A DNA stretch of 64,000 nucleotides, taken from the NCBI GenBank assembly GCA_039105265.1, contig JAPFFF010000005.1, forward strand, positions 124,001 to 188,000. The letters run 5' to 3'. Of this stretch, positions 17,038-29,812 are shown one piece after another. The notes under the pieces are model-generated. The model was given only the letters and a program-made list of their open reading frames with translations, searched no databases and was not told the origin of the DNA. The DNA comes from Tritrichomonas musculus. Taxonomy: Eukaryota > Parabasalia > Tritrichomonadida > Tritrichomonadidae. A program made the translations under genes and the position numbers. Numbering within the stretch: position 1 is the stretch's first letter; the number at the start of each line of letters is the position of its first letter.

Positions 17038-19545
17038 CATTATAATTTGCAAAAGTGATAATTAAAAACAATAAACTTTTTTGATATTCAAAGTCATCAT
17101 AATTTTCATAAATTTCATTTAAATATTCAAATAAATTTCGTGCATTATTTTGAATGTTTATTTTAGCTGATTGAATTCTTCCATGATGTGATACAGTTGA
17201 ATTTAAAATCGAATAAATAACATTTGTCCAAACTTGACAATAAATTTTAATTACTTTTGTGTAATATTCATTTTTTTCAAAATTTGACTGAATTGGTCGA
17301 AAACAACAAAAATATTCTTTTAGAAGAATTAAATAAGCACCTGAAAAATATAGGGTGTCCGAAAAAAATTTGAGCATCTCTATTTGTGATAAATGAAAAA
17401 AAATTTTTTTCTTTTTAAAATAAAGTTCAAATGCTGTTTTTATTGTGCTATTAAAAAATTTGCCAGATATTAAATGTGTCAATAATTATGAACAGTTATT
17501 TAAGTTAAAAAAGTAAACGTATAGAAATTATAAACGTATTTATTATATTTTTTATTGGCTACTTAAATATTTTGGATATATTTAGATTTAGAATGTCCAT
17601 GGAGCTGAACAATATAAATTATAATAATTAATGGAGTTAACTGTATTATATTATTATTTTATAAATAAATATTCAAGTTCACTTGATGATAAAAATGTTA
17701 AGAAAAGATCCTTATATGTTTTTCTGAATTGAATCACTCATGAAATGATGATCGATCTATTAATCAACGAGACATAAAGATAGCCAATTTTCATAAAAAG
17801 GGAATTATTTGTTGCACAATTAAGAATTAAAAAAAGGCATATGCTTTGTTTGGGTTGAATAGCGGATTGTGAAAATTTGATTTTATTCACTTTTTCATAT
17901 CTGCTTGTTTTCTCTCAAAAAGTGAAATGAAATCAGATTTTTTTGCAATTTTTCCAGCTCAAATTTTAATATTAAAATGAAACTATTCCGAATTTATAAT
18001 TAGTAAGATGTGAAATTTAAATCCCAAAGATTATATCTTCATGCAATTATTTCTTTGTTCATGAAGGTCAACGAAATTCAATTTTGTTCAAAAATGTCAA
18101 AAATTTCAAAATTCGCACATAATTACTATTTTGGAAAAATAAAAAGATGCAATTTATATATATATAATTTATTTGTTGTATGAAGAATATTATTTAATAA
18201 AAAGAATTTACAGTTACTTATTATTCATGTCAACAAGATTGCAAATATTTTGCCATGATTCATACAAATTTTTTTTTGAATACAATACAAAAAATTCTAA
18301 TCAAAAATCAATCAACAAATGAATTCATTTAATCTACACATAAGTTTTATATAATACATATGTTTACATTTTTAAATTTGTTTTGTTTGCTCCATCAAAT
18401 GAATCCTAATGAAAAAAAATTAATTGTTTTCCCAAAAAATTCAATATTCAAAGATGCAAAGTTAAATGAATCATATTCAAATTAATATACAAGATTCTGG
18501 CTTAATTTTAATATCATATATATTATATTAATTACAGTTATTAATAAATCAAAAACTATCTTTATATCTTTTATACAGATGTAGATGCTCAAATTTTTTT
18601 GGACACCCTATATAATGAATACACTCTAAGACATTTTAAAATATTGATTGTTGTTTGATTACCAATATTAATATTTTTAATTAATTGATGAACAATTGTA
18701 AATGTTAAAAATTGCTCTATTATTTTTTTTTCTTGCATTGACTAAGATGAAATGAAGTTGATGTAAAATAGTATTTAATTGAATATAATAATTTTCTTGA
18801 TTTTCATTTGATCTATTATTTGCCAATATGTTTTCAACTGCAACAACAAAACGATAGACATGTTTATCTAAATTATCAATTACATATTGATTATTAATTA
18901 TTAAAATATTAGCAAGTTTTAATGATGGAATAATAACTTTGTCAATAACTTTGTTTGAATCTGGTTCACCAATAAAATCAGATGTTTTATTTAAAAAAAG
19001 TATTTGGTGTAATTATTATATAAATTTTGTATCAATAAATCATGATCAAATAAATCAGAAGTTTTTGGTTTTTTAAAAACAAAGTTTTTTATAATTTTAA
19101 TTGTTTTCTTTAAAACATGAGTTTCTTGTGAACTTAATAAAATTTTTGTTAAAAATTCATGAAATTGTGAATTTTGAGCACAAATAAAATTATCTTCATC
19201 ATTTGATTTAGATAGTTGTTTTAATAGTTTTAAATAAGGATCAAAAACATTTTCATAAAATTGTTCATTTGAATCGATGTCATCTAATAAATGAAAATTA
19301 TATTTGGTTAATGCTAAAAGAACATTATTGTTGGTAACAATTGTTGTGTCTACTTTTTCCTTTAATAAATTTGCGATTGTTTCTTCAATTTCATTTATTT
19401 TTTCACTTTTGTTTTCTTCCGATAAATCAACAGTGTTCAAATAATCAAGCAAAATTCCTGTGTTTTTGTTGATTTGTTCAATTGGTTCTTGATTAAAAAC
19501 AACACGTAGATAATCTGTTTCTGAGCATTTATATGATATTTCCAT
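17035..19545 (-). pseudogene. Host helical-repeat gene, disrupted by a mariner-like insertion
   Basis: The start is the ATG at 19543-19545 (MEISYKCSETDYL), preceded by TTTCATTTTTTA. The frame is Leu/Ile/Asn/Lys-rich and predicted helical throughout, as in HEAT or armadillo-type proteins, but no named family is recognised. It changes frame at an A7 run (18993-18999) and a T9 run (18723-18731), is split by the TA-flanked element at 17353-18608, continues in frame on its far side, and is cut off at about 17037 by the second element. So it carries at least four lesions. Before decay it was probably a longer protein, since its C-terminus is missing. Confidence 0.7.
17353..18608. mobile_element. 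Tc1/mariner-like DNA transposon, degenerate, about 1.26 kb
   Basis: Terminal inverted repeats of 26-27 bases start GGGTGTCCGAAAAAAATTTG on the left; the right end, ...GGACACCC, lacks one G. Both ends are flanked by TA, the mariner target. The length is right for a full-length mariner (T. vaginalis Tvmar1 is about 1.3 kb, from memory). No transposase frame of useful length survives, so it is dead. It sits in a host gene in such a way that the flanking frame is continuous when one TA is kept. Confidence 0.85.
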
Positions 19546-21568
19546 TATTAAAAAATGAAATTTATACGCTACTATTATTTCAATAAAAAGTAATGACAAT
19601 CAAAAGGAACTTTTTTACTATCAAATTGAATCGTGTGACTTTAAATGTTATTATGACACTTTACTTTGAAAAAGTTGGTAGCTACCTATTTTTTATGGGA
19701 AAAGTAAATATAAGATTATTATTTATTAATTATCTGAAAATTAAAGAATACATCAAAATTCAAATTTTTGGATAAGTGGTCAATTTTTGACCATAACAAC
19801 ATTTGTTTCATTTTCATAAAAAAAAAAAAAAAAAAAAAGCATTAATTCTTTTAAGGAAATTGTAATTGCCATGACGGTTATAGGTCATTTTTCACCTTAA
19901 AACGCCGCTGTCATAAATGTACAACTTTTTGATTTATTAATGAAATGAAAATTGTTTTTTTTAAAATTTATTTAGAGTATATGGAAAAAAAAAAATTAAT
20001 GGACAAAAAAAAATTAATGGTCAATTTATATTTGGTCGGATAAAAAAATAAATAAATTTTCTCAAAATATTAGAGCTTTTCTAATAATAATTAGTAATAA
20101 ATGTTTTTCATATAATTTCTAATTTTATATCCAAATGAAAATGCATTTTCTCAGTTAGATGTGAAACAAATAATAAACTAAAAAAATATTGTAAAAAAAA
20201 AATAATTTAAGCATATTTTCTGAAATAATAATTATCTTTTGTATTATAAGTAATAATTATTAATGTAATATGATTTTAATTGTTTCTTATTATTATCAAT
20301 TCCTAAAGCCTACTACAAACAGAAAAAAAATTACAAATAATTTGTACATAATTTTCACTTCACTTTTGGGGTCATCCTAACATATCCTTAATAGATTCTT
20401 ATCAATTTTGGGGAAAATAATATATATCATATATGCGTTGTAAATATCTAAGATAATGTTTTGAATCAAATATATTTGTTGAATTATGAATATCACATTC
20501 TTCTTAAATAAAATGCAAAAAACTCTATTAGACAAACAATTTCAAATGAACGTCATTTCTCATTAAAATATATATTATGTGTTTATTGATTTCTAATTGG
20601 TTTTGTCAATTTATTATGTTTGATGAATTGAAAAAATTAAAAATTAAAAATATTTTATATCTAGGTTTTCACAAGAAAAAAATGATTACAAAAGAATATG
20701 ATATAGAAAACGAATTTATATACAATCATATATTATGAATATATTGATAAATTGAAATAAGTTCATTGCATTCTGAAAATAATTGGTATTTTTTGAAAAA
20801 AAATTGAATCATTTTCAATTCATTATATATGAAATATTTCAATTCATCAATTATAAATAATAAATGTATAAGATGCACTTAATTAATTTGCGGAAGTAAT
20901 TTTTTTTAGCTTGAGGTTTAATGTGCATTATTATATTTTTTTACCAAAAAAAATTTTTTTCTCTTTTCTGTAAGAAAAAAATCATGTACCATAAAGTTAC
21001 AAAACTGAAACTCTGGAATTCCATTGTGGACATCTTTAACATTATAATAACAGGGTAAAAACCGAAAAATGAAAATCAAATAATCATATTGATATTTTGT
21101 GAAAAATTAATATTTTTATTAATTTTTGATATATATGAAATAAAAATATCTATTTAATATCAAATACCCAAATAATTTCAAATATTATTAAGAAATGATA
21201 GTTTTTTGTTAATTCTTTTTTTTATCAACTTTTTGATAAGTTCGATATGATATCATATATTAAAATATATCATGTAATACTCCTTATATATTAAATTTTT
21301 CTATAAGGAAATAATATATTATGTGTTTGAAAATAAAATACCATTAAAAAATTCAAAATTAATCATTATTTAAAAAAATGTAGATTAATTATATTGAGAA
21401 TTTACCTTCATAAAAATAAGCAAAAATACGATGATACTACATCAATTATAATGATAAATAAAACTGCAAAATCTCAGATTTCTAAATCTTTTCTATTTAT
21501 GTGAAATGGTGATTAATATTATTTTGTCTCATAATTTTTTTTTTTCCATATACTCTATTAAATTTTGT
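19546..21568. other. AT-rich intergenic region, no gene seen
   Basis: About 2 kb of very AT-rich DNA with an A21 tract at 19818-19838 and a short direct duplication around TTAATGGACAAAAAAAAATT near 19990-20030. Open frames are short and lack coding character. Confidence 0.6.
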
Positions 21569-22096
21569 TTAGAAAAAATCTTCTTCAAAAATTTTTAATT
21601 TTTTATCAATTCCAAAACGGCTTTGCTTTATTTGCTCAATAGAAAGCATTCTATCAGACAACGTCCATGTATAAAAATCAACTTCATGTAGAATATTGAG
21701 TATTTGATTCACTTCATTGCAATCAACTGAACCGGTTTCATCTCCTGCCGTTGCCAATGGAATTAACTTATCATTATAATAAGCAAAAAGTGTATCTTGT
21801 CCGGCATCATCTGCTAAAGGTGATAATAGCATTTCGCTGTTTCTATTGATATGTTCCATTAAATTAAATGCTTTTAAGACTAGTTCTTTGTCTAATGTTT
21901 TAGATGGCTTCTCACTTATTAAAATTTTTTCGAGTTCTGGAATAATATCTTTTGTACAAAGAACTTTTTCAAAATTAAAGTCATAAACATTACCTTCTGA
22001 GGTTATAAAGCTTCCTTTATCGGTTTTTCGCCATGCTACATTTAAATAACGTTTTACGAAGAGTATTTTTTGCCTTAAAGCTTCTTCAAATGACAT
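21569..22096 (-). CDS. Hypothetical protein, host-like
   Basis: 175 residues from an ATG (MSFEEALRQKILFVKRYLNVAWRKT), soluble and mixed helix/strand. The region WRKTDKGSFITSEGNVYDF looks like a small sheet. No motif or family recognised and no membrane segment. It lies alone between AT-rich gaps. A 21-base stretch inside it (about 21824-21844) recurs at 22327-22349 in the neighbouring remnant, which is odd for unrelated genes. Confidence 0.5.
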   Translation of the reverse strand: MSFEEALRQKILFVKRYLNVAWRKTDKGSFITSEGNVYDFNFEKVLCTKDIIPELEKILISEKPSKTLDKELVLKAFNLMEHINRNSEMLLSPLADDAGQDTLFAYYNDKLIPLATAGDETGSVDCNEVNQILNILHEVDFYTWTLSDRMLSIEQIKQSRFGIDKKLKIFEEDFF

Positions 22097-22255
22097 TTCA
22101 AATACGATAAAAAACGATCAGTTTTTAAATAAAAATTAATCAAAATTTTTTGAATTTTTTGAAATAAATAAACTGGAAACCAAAAGGCTGACAACTTTTT
22201 TTTCCCTCAATTTATTTTGACATATTTACTTTCTCAGAATTTTATTTTTTTATTT

Positions 22256-23037
22256 TAAATTGATGCCGAAGAAAAGGACAAGCAATTACTCAATAGCATA
22301 CTAACGGAAATTAAAAAAGGAAAATATAATAGCATTTCGCTGTTTCTAGATTTGAATAATATGGAGAGTAAACTTAGTTGTAAGAAATATCCAATTGCTG
22401 AACAATCCCATTCAAACGATGTAGCGTTGGCAACGATACAAGAAGAGTATGCAACGGTAAATGAAGTTAATGAAGTTAATGAAGTTCTTGCGAACAATTA
22501 TGTATTGAAAAGTGAATTACCCGATTCAAATCATTGGAATTTATATTATTCAACATTTACTATATTTGATCAAGACTCTATAGAAAATTTAATAGATTTA
22601 CAATATGATTCAAATACTAAAAAATTATCATATTATATTGAAACAACATTTAATGGATTATTAATATTCAATGATGCTAATAAAAAACATTTCTTACGCA
22701 CAGATTTTAAAAAGAAAATATGTTATTTAGATGAAATATATAATTGTAATAAAACTGCAAATGATAATGAAAATGAAGATAAATATATATTTGATATAGA
22801 TGCTGAAATAAATGGTGAAATTAAAAATTTAGAATTTTATATAGATATTACTTCTAAATTAGATAATCAAACAAATAATTTAACTAATATACTTGATAAT
22901 AATTATTATACAAAAGCGGGTTGTAATAATAGGTTTGCAACAAAAGAAGAAGTTAATGAATTAAAGAAAGAGAATGCAATTTTGAAAGCAACGATAGCAG
23001 CTTTTGAAACAAGATTGAGTGCTTTAGAAAATAAATA
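22256..23037 (+). pseudogene. Fragment of a Maverick-like coiled-coil, fibre-like gene
   Basis: Coding-like from about 22259; the first ATG is at 22352. It contains a VNEVNEVNEV microrepeat, a region rich in Asn/Asp, and a C-terminal coiled coil (LKKENAILKATIAAFETRL) very similar to that at 11200-11310. It is therefore a second, diverged copy of the outer element's gene and, like that one, is followed closely by an element terminus. A fossil fragment; the left part of the element is absent. Confidence 0.65.
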
Positions 23038-23154
23038 AATTTGAATATTTTTTTATCGCTCACAACTTTTTCAATGAGAACTTTTTGAATGATGAACTTT
23101 TTGAGAGTGCTAGGCTGGGGTAGCGTAGCGCCCCACAGCCTGGCATATACTACT
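23038..23154. mobile_element. Terminal fragment of a Maverick-like element
   Basis: AT-rich spacer, then a GC-rich inverted stretch (GGCTGGGG with CCCCACAGCC, 23113-23140) and the end TATACTACT at 23146-23154, the reverse complement of AGTAGTATA. The same order of coiled-coil gene stop, GC-rich block and AGTAGTATA end is found at 11745-12000. Confidence 0.55.
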
Positions 23155-23474
23155 AAGTTAGCAATTTTATAACGTCTCCAGCCGTCGAATCTTTCAATTC
23201 TTTCAAGTCTCATTATGCACAGAAATATTTAAAATTTGCTACTTCAACTAAATTACGATACCAAATTGCTGCATTAACTTGGAACGACAGAACATGGGCA
23301 TTTGAATTTGTTAAAAACAATTTTGAAGATAATTGGCTCTATATTTTTTATCTCTTTTTGTATCTGTTCCATCTTTTATATTCTGTAATTCTTCATTTTG
23401 CTGAAATATTCTTTGATATTCATAATATTATTTATTGGAATGTTGGAATGATAACCCAAAAAATGATATCTTAG
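23155..23474 (+). pseudogene. Gene fragment abutting the element terminus
   Basis: Open frame of about 105 codons from right after the element end to TAG at 23472-23474, without an ATG near its start. The first 60 residues look like a real protein (YLKFATSTKLRYQIAALTWN, then DRTWAFEFVKNNFEDNW). The later part is hydrophobic (LYIFYLFLYLFHLLYSVILH) and may be decayed or a membrane segment. It probably represents the downstream remains of a gene hit by the Maverick-like element. Family unknown. Confidence 0.4.
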
Positions 23475-25129
23475 TTTATTTGAAATAAACAAACTTTTTG
23501 TGAACTTTTTAGAGGTATTCATGTAGAGAAATTGACGAAATATTGTAATATTGATCATATTTTCTTTATTTTAATTCTGAAACTAAGATTGAACTTTAAT
23601 GGATAAGAATTTTATACTCCTATTTTTGAGATATTTCTATTTTTATTTTTCTGAATAAGAATCGTTTTATAATTGAGAGGCCATATAATTTTTTTTATAT
23701 AAAAATTGATGAAATATAAATATATATATAATTATGTTTTATTAATTATTATAGTATATACATTGATAACATATTAATACTTATAAGTTTAAAAAATATT
23801 TATTTTCTAGAGATACACTTGTTTATGTTTTTTTTATTTTTTATAAATTTTTAACTTTTTCAGTTATTATATTTATTATATTGAAATAATAAACATTTTT
23901 TATCCTAGTAGGATTGTTATTAAAACATTATTTTATTTTATATATATAATATATATTATATTTTATATACTATATAAATTTTATATTTAAGTTTTACATT
24001 ATATATTAAATAGATAAATTAACAAAAAAAAATGAAAAATTCAATTAAACGATGATTTTTAATTGAATTTCTAAAAAAATATGTTGCTTTGTATTGTGAT
24101 TATTTTTTGGTTTTCAATATAATAAATATTAAAGTTATTTTTATAATATAGTAATTAATAATTTTACTTTATAAAAAATATTTTTAATAATATTTTTAAG
24201 AAAATGAGGAAATTTATATTTTTCAAGAATCACTTCACTATAAACTTCACTTCACCGAAAATAATCATCTCACGTCACTAAAAAATATTAACGTACCAAA
24301 ATACGATGAAAAATAATTCAAAATAATGCAAAATATAAAATTACATTTTTCTTTAAAATGAGAGTATAGAGTAACTTATTTACATAATAAAATTTATTTA
24401 AATATTTATTATTATTATATTGTACAATTAGTATATAATTATTTCGTAAATCAATTGAGAAATAAGTCATTTTCTTAATTTTTTAATGTAAATTTGCATT
24501 TAAATTTATATATGGCTAATAAATTGGAATTATAACAGAAAATATATTTTAAAAAACAAATATAAAATATTAATATTGATTTATAATTCATAAATATTTT
24601 ATTTGACTCGAGATATAGATGAAACATTATTTTTTAAATTGTTTTTAAATTCTCAACATCCATTAAAACCAATTATGGCAAATGTCAGTATTGGATATAT
24701 AGAGGTAAATAATCTTAATATTTTTTCATAAGATAAAATATTCATTCAATTAAAGTAAAAATAAAAAAAATCAAATAACGAGTTTTCACTTCACATGAAT
24801 ACCTCTAACTTTTTAAAATTCATTGAAAATAATTATATCTTTGCAATATATTAATAAAATTTTATAAAATTTATATTATTATAATATTATAATTTATTAT
24901 TTGTTTTTTAATTTATATTTGGTGGAAAATAAAGATATATGCATCAATAATTTAAATGATATTAAGTTATTTTAGCAACAAAAAGCAAATATTATTTGTA
25001 GCATTAATAATAAAAAATATTAAATATATAATTTGATTGATTATTTATATATTTATCGAGAGAGAGAGAAAAATAAATTAAATTTTGAAAACAAAAAATT
25101 CAATTTTTATTTGTCTGAACAATATTCTA
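23475..25129. other. AT-rich intergenic region, no gene seen
   Basis: About 1.65 kb of A/T runs and short ATATAT tracts. No coding-like frame, RNA gene or element end recognised. Confidence 0.6.
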
Positions 25130-27801
25130 ATGCAATCTAATCCATATGATGAGCATTTAAAGTCATTTGATTCATCATCATTTCAATTAGATGGTTATAA
25201 TTGATTAGATCTCATAGAAGCACCGCCTTATTTTGCAGAAATGATATCAGATTTTAAATTTTATTTTATTAATATAAATACCAGCAAATCAATAATTCTT
25301 GAAATTGACGAAATAATGTCTGACAAATGCGTTCGATTTTCTACTTTTTCATTCAATACATATGAGAAACTTGAATTTTTTATTTTATGTTTTGAAAGAT
25401 ATTGTTTTATATTCAATATTTCAAATAATGACAATTTAAATTATATAAATCAAATGTTAATTTATTTAACAAAGTGTAAAATACATTTAATAGCTCCAAA
25501 TTTAGAATCTTATGATAAATTTAATTTATTTATTAATGAATTTGGAAATTCACAATTTTTTAATTCAAAAATTATCTTCCCTTCAGAAAAAGAGAAAGAA
25601 ATCATTCAATATGAAATGAATGAATTTAATCAACATTTGCCAAAAAAGTTATCACAACATCTAATTTTAAAAATATCGGCATTTTGTGTATCAACTTTCA
25701 TGATTAGACGGTTTTATTACAAATCACATTATTTCGATCTGGATTTTTTTCAATATTCAAAGTACAAAGACAAATTGAATGAAAATCGAATAATTTTACA
25801 AGAATTTAAAAAGGACCAATTTATAATTCTTAGAGATATTTCTTCAAATACATCTCTAGCATTTCATAAAAAAACGAATCATTTAGTTGTTCTAAAATAC
25901 AAACAAATTTTTATCAATAAAGAAGAATTTCAAAAAGAAATGGGATTTTATAATAAAATAAACGAAATTAAAGGAACAGTCAAATGCTTTGGTTATATTA
26001 CAAATGATGGAAATGAAGTAAAGGCTTTATTTTTTGAATTCATGGAAAATGGAACTTTACAAAATTTTATTAATAAAAAGAAAAAAAGTTACAATTATTT
26101 ATTTTCTTTTCAAATTATCGAAACATTAAATGAATTACATTTGAACAACATAATTCACAGAGATTTAAAACCAGATAATATATTTATTAATCATGATTTA
26201 AATGTTTATATAGGTGATTTTGATTGCTCAAGAATTTTTTCAAATTCAATGAATTTAACACACTCATTAACAAAAGATATTGGATTCATATATGCATCAC
26301 CTGAAATGATCAATTCACAACAATATACTAAAAGTACTGATATATATTCATTTGGATTAGTTTTATATTTTATTTATATGAAAGAGCATCCATATCAAGA
26401 CACAAAAGATATAGAAATAATTAATATAAAAAACGAAAAAAAAATTCATCATTTTAAAAAAAATTTGAAGATGAATTTATACAAAATATTTACTTAAAAT
26501 GCATAAAATTAAATCCAAATGAAAGACCTAAATCAAATGATATTGTTAATTATTTCATTGATATTTCATTTAGTACAATACACACTGATCAAATTAAACT
26601 TTTATTATATTTATTAATAAATGAAAATTTATATATTCGAGATAGAATTTTATCAATTTATAAACAAAAATACAATGAAGAAATTCAACCTTTAAATACG
26701 TTATATATACTTTATTTATTATTAGTAGAAAATTATGGGAAAAATAATGAATTTAATATGAGAAAAACTCGCAAATATATAACGAATTTAGCACTTAAAA
26801 GAAATCCATCCGCTTATTTCATTTTTGGTGAATATTGTTTTCATAAAATTACACCGTTAGTAAGTGAAGGAATTTATTTTTATGAGCTTGCCGCTAATCA
26901 AAATATTATACAAGCTCAATTAACTCTTAGTAAAATATATTCAAAAGGCAAGTATGTACCTAGAGATATGAATAAATCACTTCATTATTTAAAATTAGCA
27001 GCTGATTTAAATAGTTTAACAGCACAAATTATTCTTGGCCAATATTTTTATGATGGGAGACATATAGATAAAAATATAAATAAATCAATTCATTATTATA
27101 CTTTAGCTGCTAAACAAAATGATGCCGATGCATTAGTTAAGTTGGGTAAAATTTATTTTGATAATGAAAATATTCCACGTGATGTTAATAAAGCAATACA
27201 TTTTTTTTCAATTGGCAGCAGATTTAAATGATCAATATGCTCAATTAATGCTTGGAAAAATTTATTATGTAAATAATTACGTTAAACAAGATCTCAAAAA
27301 ATCGATATATTATCTAACTTTATCAGCAAATCAAAATTATTTTAAAGCACAATATTTTCTGGGAATTGCTTATATCAGTGGCGAATATATAGAAAGAGAT
27401 GTTAATAAAGCTATTTATTATTTTACTTTATCAGCAAATCAAAATTATTCAGAAGCACAATATCAACTTGCATTATATTATTATCATAATAGATATAAAG
27501 AAAATAATGCTGTTAAATGCATTTACTATCTCAAATTAGCAGCAGATCAAAATCACTTACGTGCACAAATAAAACTCGGATTAATTTATTATGATGGTGA
27601 AATTGTAGGCCGTGATATAAGTAAGTGTATTCATTACATAACTTTAGCATCGGTTAAAAATAATCCATTAGCACATTATTATTTAGGATGTTTATATTTT
27701 GAAATTAGTGATATAAAAAATTCAATACATCATTTAAAAATGGCGGCAAAACAAAATTATTTAGAATCTAATTTTTCTGTAGGAATTCTTTATTATAAAA
27801 G

Positions 27802-29196
27802 CAGTGTTTGCACTTTTGCTATTTGATATTTCAAAAATCATCAAAATTCATCAAAAATTCATCAAATATTTCAGTAAAATATCAGAATATTTCTAATATT
27901 TTTATTTTCATCTGGTTAACAATTATAATTTAAAAAAAATTTGGAAAAATAACGAATAATTTTAACGATTATTTTTCATTTAATTTCTTGATATTTTTCA
28001 TTCAATTTTTGCTATTTTTCATTCAATTTCTTGATATTTTTCCTTCAATTTCTTGAAATTTTTTCATTGAAAATTGAATGCTGAAATTTCAAGAATTTGA
28101 ATGAAAAATAGCAAAAATTGAATTAAAAATAGCAAAAATTGAATAGATAATATCACAAATTGAATAAAAAATATCAAGATATTGAATAAAAAATGATCGT
28201 AAAACGATTTTTGTAAATCTATATACAAGGCTTGGTTAACCATTTTAAATATGCGGTTTTAAATAAAAGAAAAAATTATTTTTTTTAAAAAAAAACTAAA
28301 GGCAAGCTTAATAACTAAAGAGTTTATTGAATATTAATAGAAAACCTTTAACAAAAACCAAAATGTGTTTGAATGTAATTTTGTATAATTTATGCAAAAG
28401 CTCTGTTTTAATCTAGCAAATATTGCAGCAAGGCTCTTTCCAATTTCTACATCTGAAGTTGATGCAGAGATGACATTCTAGCAGATTAAATGACCTTTTG
28501 ATTCCAGAAACAAGATAAATCCAAAAACAATAATTAATGAACAGAAAAGGAATACTCAGTCTAATTCTGATTTTTTAGTCACAAAGTGGTATTATCCCAA
28601 TCATAAATCAAAATCATAATAAACATATTTAATAATTAACAAATTTTTTATTTTATATTTATCATATTTGCTTTTTATCACTTTTATTATTAAATATATT
28701 TCAATTTTAAAACACTGAACGAAGATTGATGAAAAAAAGATATTATTATTACAATATATTTAAAGAAAAATCTAATATAATATAGTTTTTATACCAATAT
28801 ATGCATTTTATCTTGAAAAATAAGCTTATTATATTCATATGTCTCAAAGATATTCAGATATATAAAAAACTTTCATTTTTTGAAAATATAATATTTGAGA
28901 TATTTTCCATTCTAATTTACCCATTTAGCGCATTTGTTAATACTCCTTTTGATTCTGCCTCTAGTTCGATTGGCCGATGTACTGAATTTTTTAAAATTTA
29001 TATTTTTAAAATATCCAAAGTTGATTTTCTTATATCTCACAAACAATTGTTTAGTATATAGCAGTGTTTTTAATATATTTCAAAAAATATTTTAAAATAC
29101 TCATATATATGGTTTACTGAAATTTAACAAAAAAATGGTTACATTTATTATTTTTTAAAAACTTGAAATATCAAATTTCAAGAGTGACATACACTG
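27802..29196. mobile_element. hAT-family DNA transposon, degenerate, 1395 bp
   Basis: Flanked by a perfect 8 bp duplication TATAAAAG (27794-27801 and 29197-29204), as hAT elements make. The ends begin CAGTGTTTGCACTTTTGC and, from the right, CAGTGTATGTCACTCTTG, both continuing into ATTTGATATTTCAA. A plus-strand trace of the transposase C-terminal dimerisation region is seen at about 28415-28510 (LANIAARLFPISTSEVDAEM), followed by stops. The element is short and dead, probably a decayed or internally deleted copy. It sits in a Sel1 repeat. Confidence 0.88.
27975..28195. repeat. Subterminal palindromic repeats of the hAT element
   Basis: Left half: copies of TTCATTCAATTTTTGCTATT and TTGATATTTTTCATTCAATT. 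Right half, starting at about 28080: inverse units such as AAAAATAGCAAAAATTGAAT. Together they could fold into a long imperfect hairpin. Subterminal repeats in hAT elements commonly bind transposase (family knowledge). Confidence 0.7.
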
Positions 29197-29812
29197 TATA
29201 AAAGAAATAGTAAACCAAATGATATTAATAAAGCAATTCATTACTTCACTTTATCTGCTAATCAAAATAATTCTGATGCACAGAATATATTAGGATATTT
29301 GTATTTACATGTAAATAAACCAATAGATGCAAATAAAGCCATTCATTATTATAATCTCTCAGCAAAACAAAATAATAAATACGCTTTATATAACTTAGGA
29401 TTGATTTATTTAGATGGAAAATATGTAGTACGTGATATTGATAGAGCAATTTATTATTTTACTCTTTCAGCAAATCAAGGTTTTGATTTTTCACAATATT
29501 TTCTTGGTTTTAATTATTCTAATAAAGTGTTTAAATCATATAATATCAATAAAGCCATTCATTATTTTACACTTTCTGCAAATCAATGTAATAAAAAATC
29601 ACAATTTAATATTGGGCTTATATATTTGAATGGAGAAGGTGTTCAACAAGACGTTGATAAAGCAATTCATTACTTGGAACTTTCTGCCAATAAAAAATAT
29701 AAACAAGCATTATTTATCCTTGGAAACATATATTTTTACGGTTATTTTGTGAAAAAAGACGTTAATAAAGGAATAGAATATTTAAAAATTTGTGCTCAAA
29801 AAAATGAATATA

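Noticed and set aside
28801-29061. 86-residue ORF inside the hAT element
   Set aside because: It lies in the non-coding right part of the transposon and shows no transposase motif.
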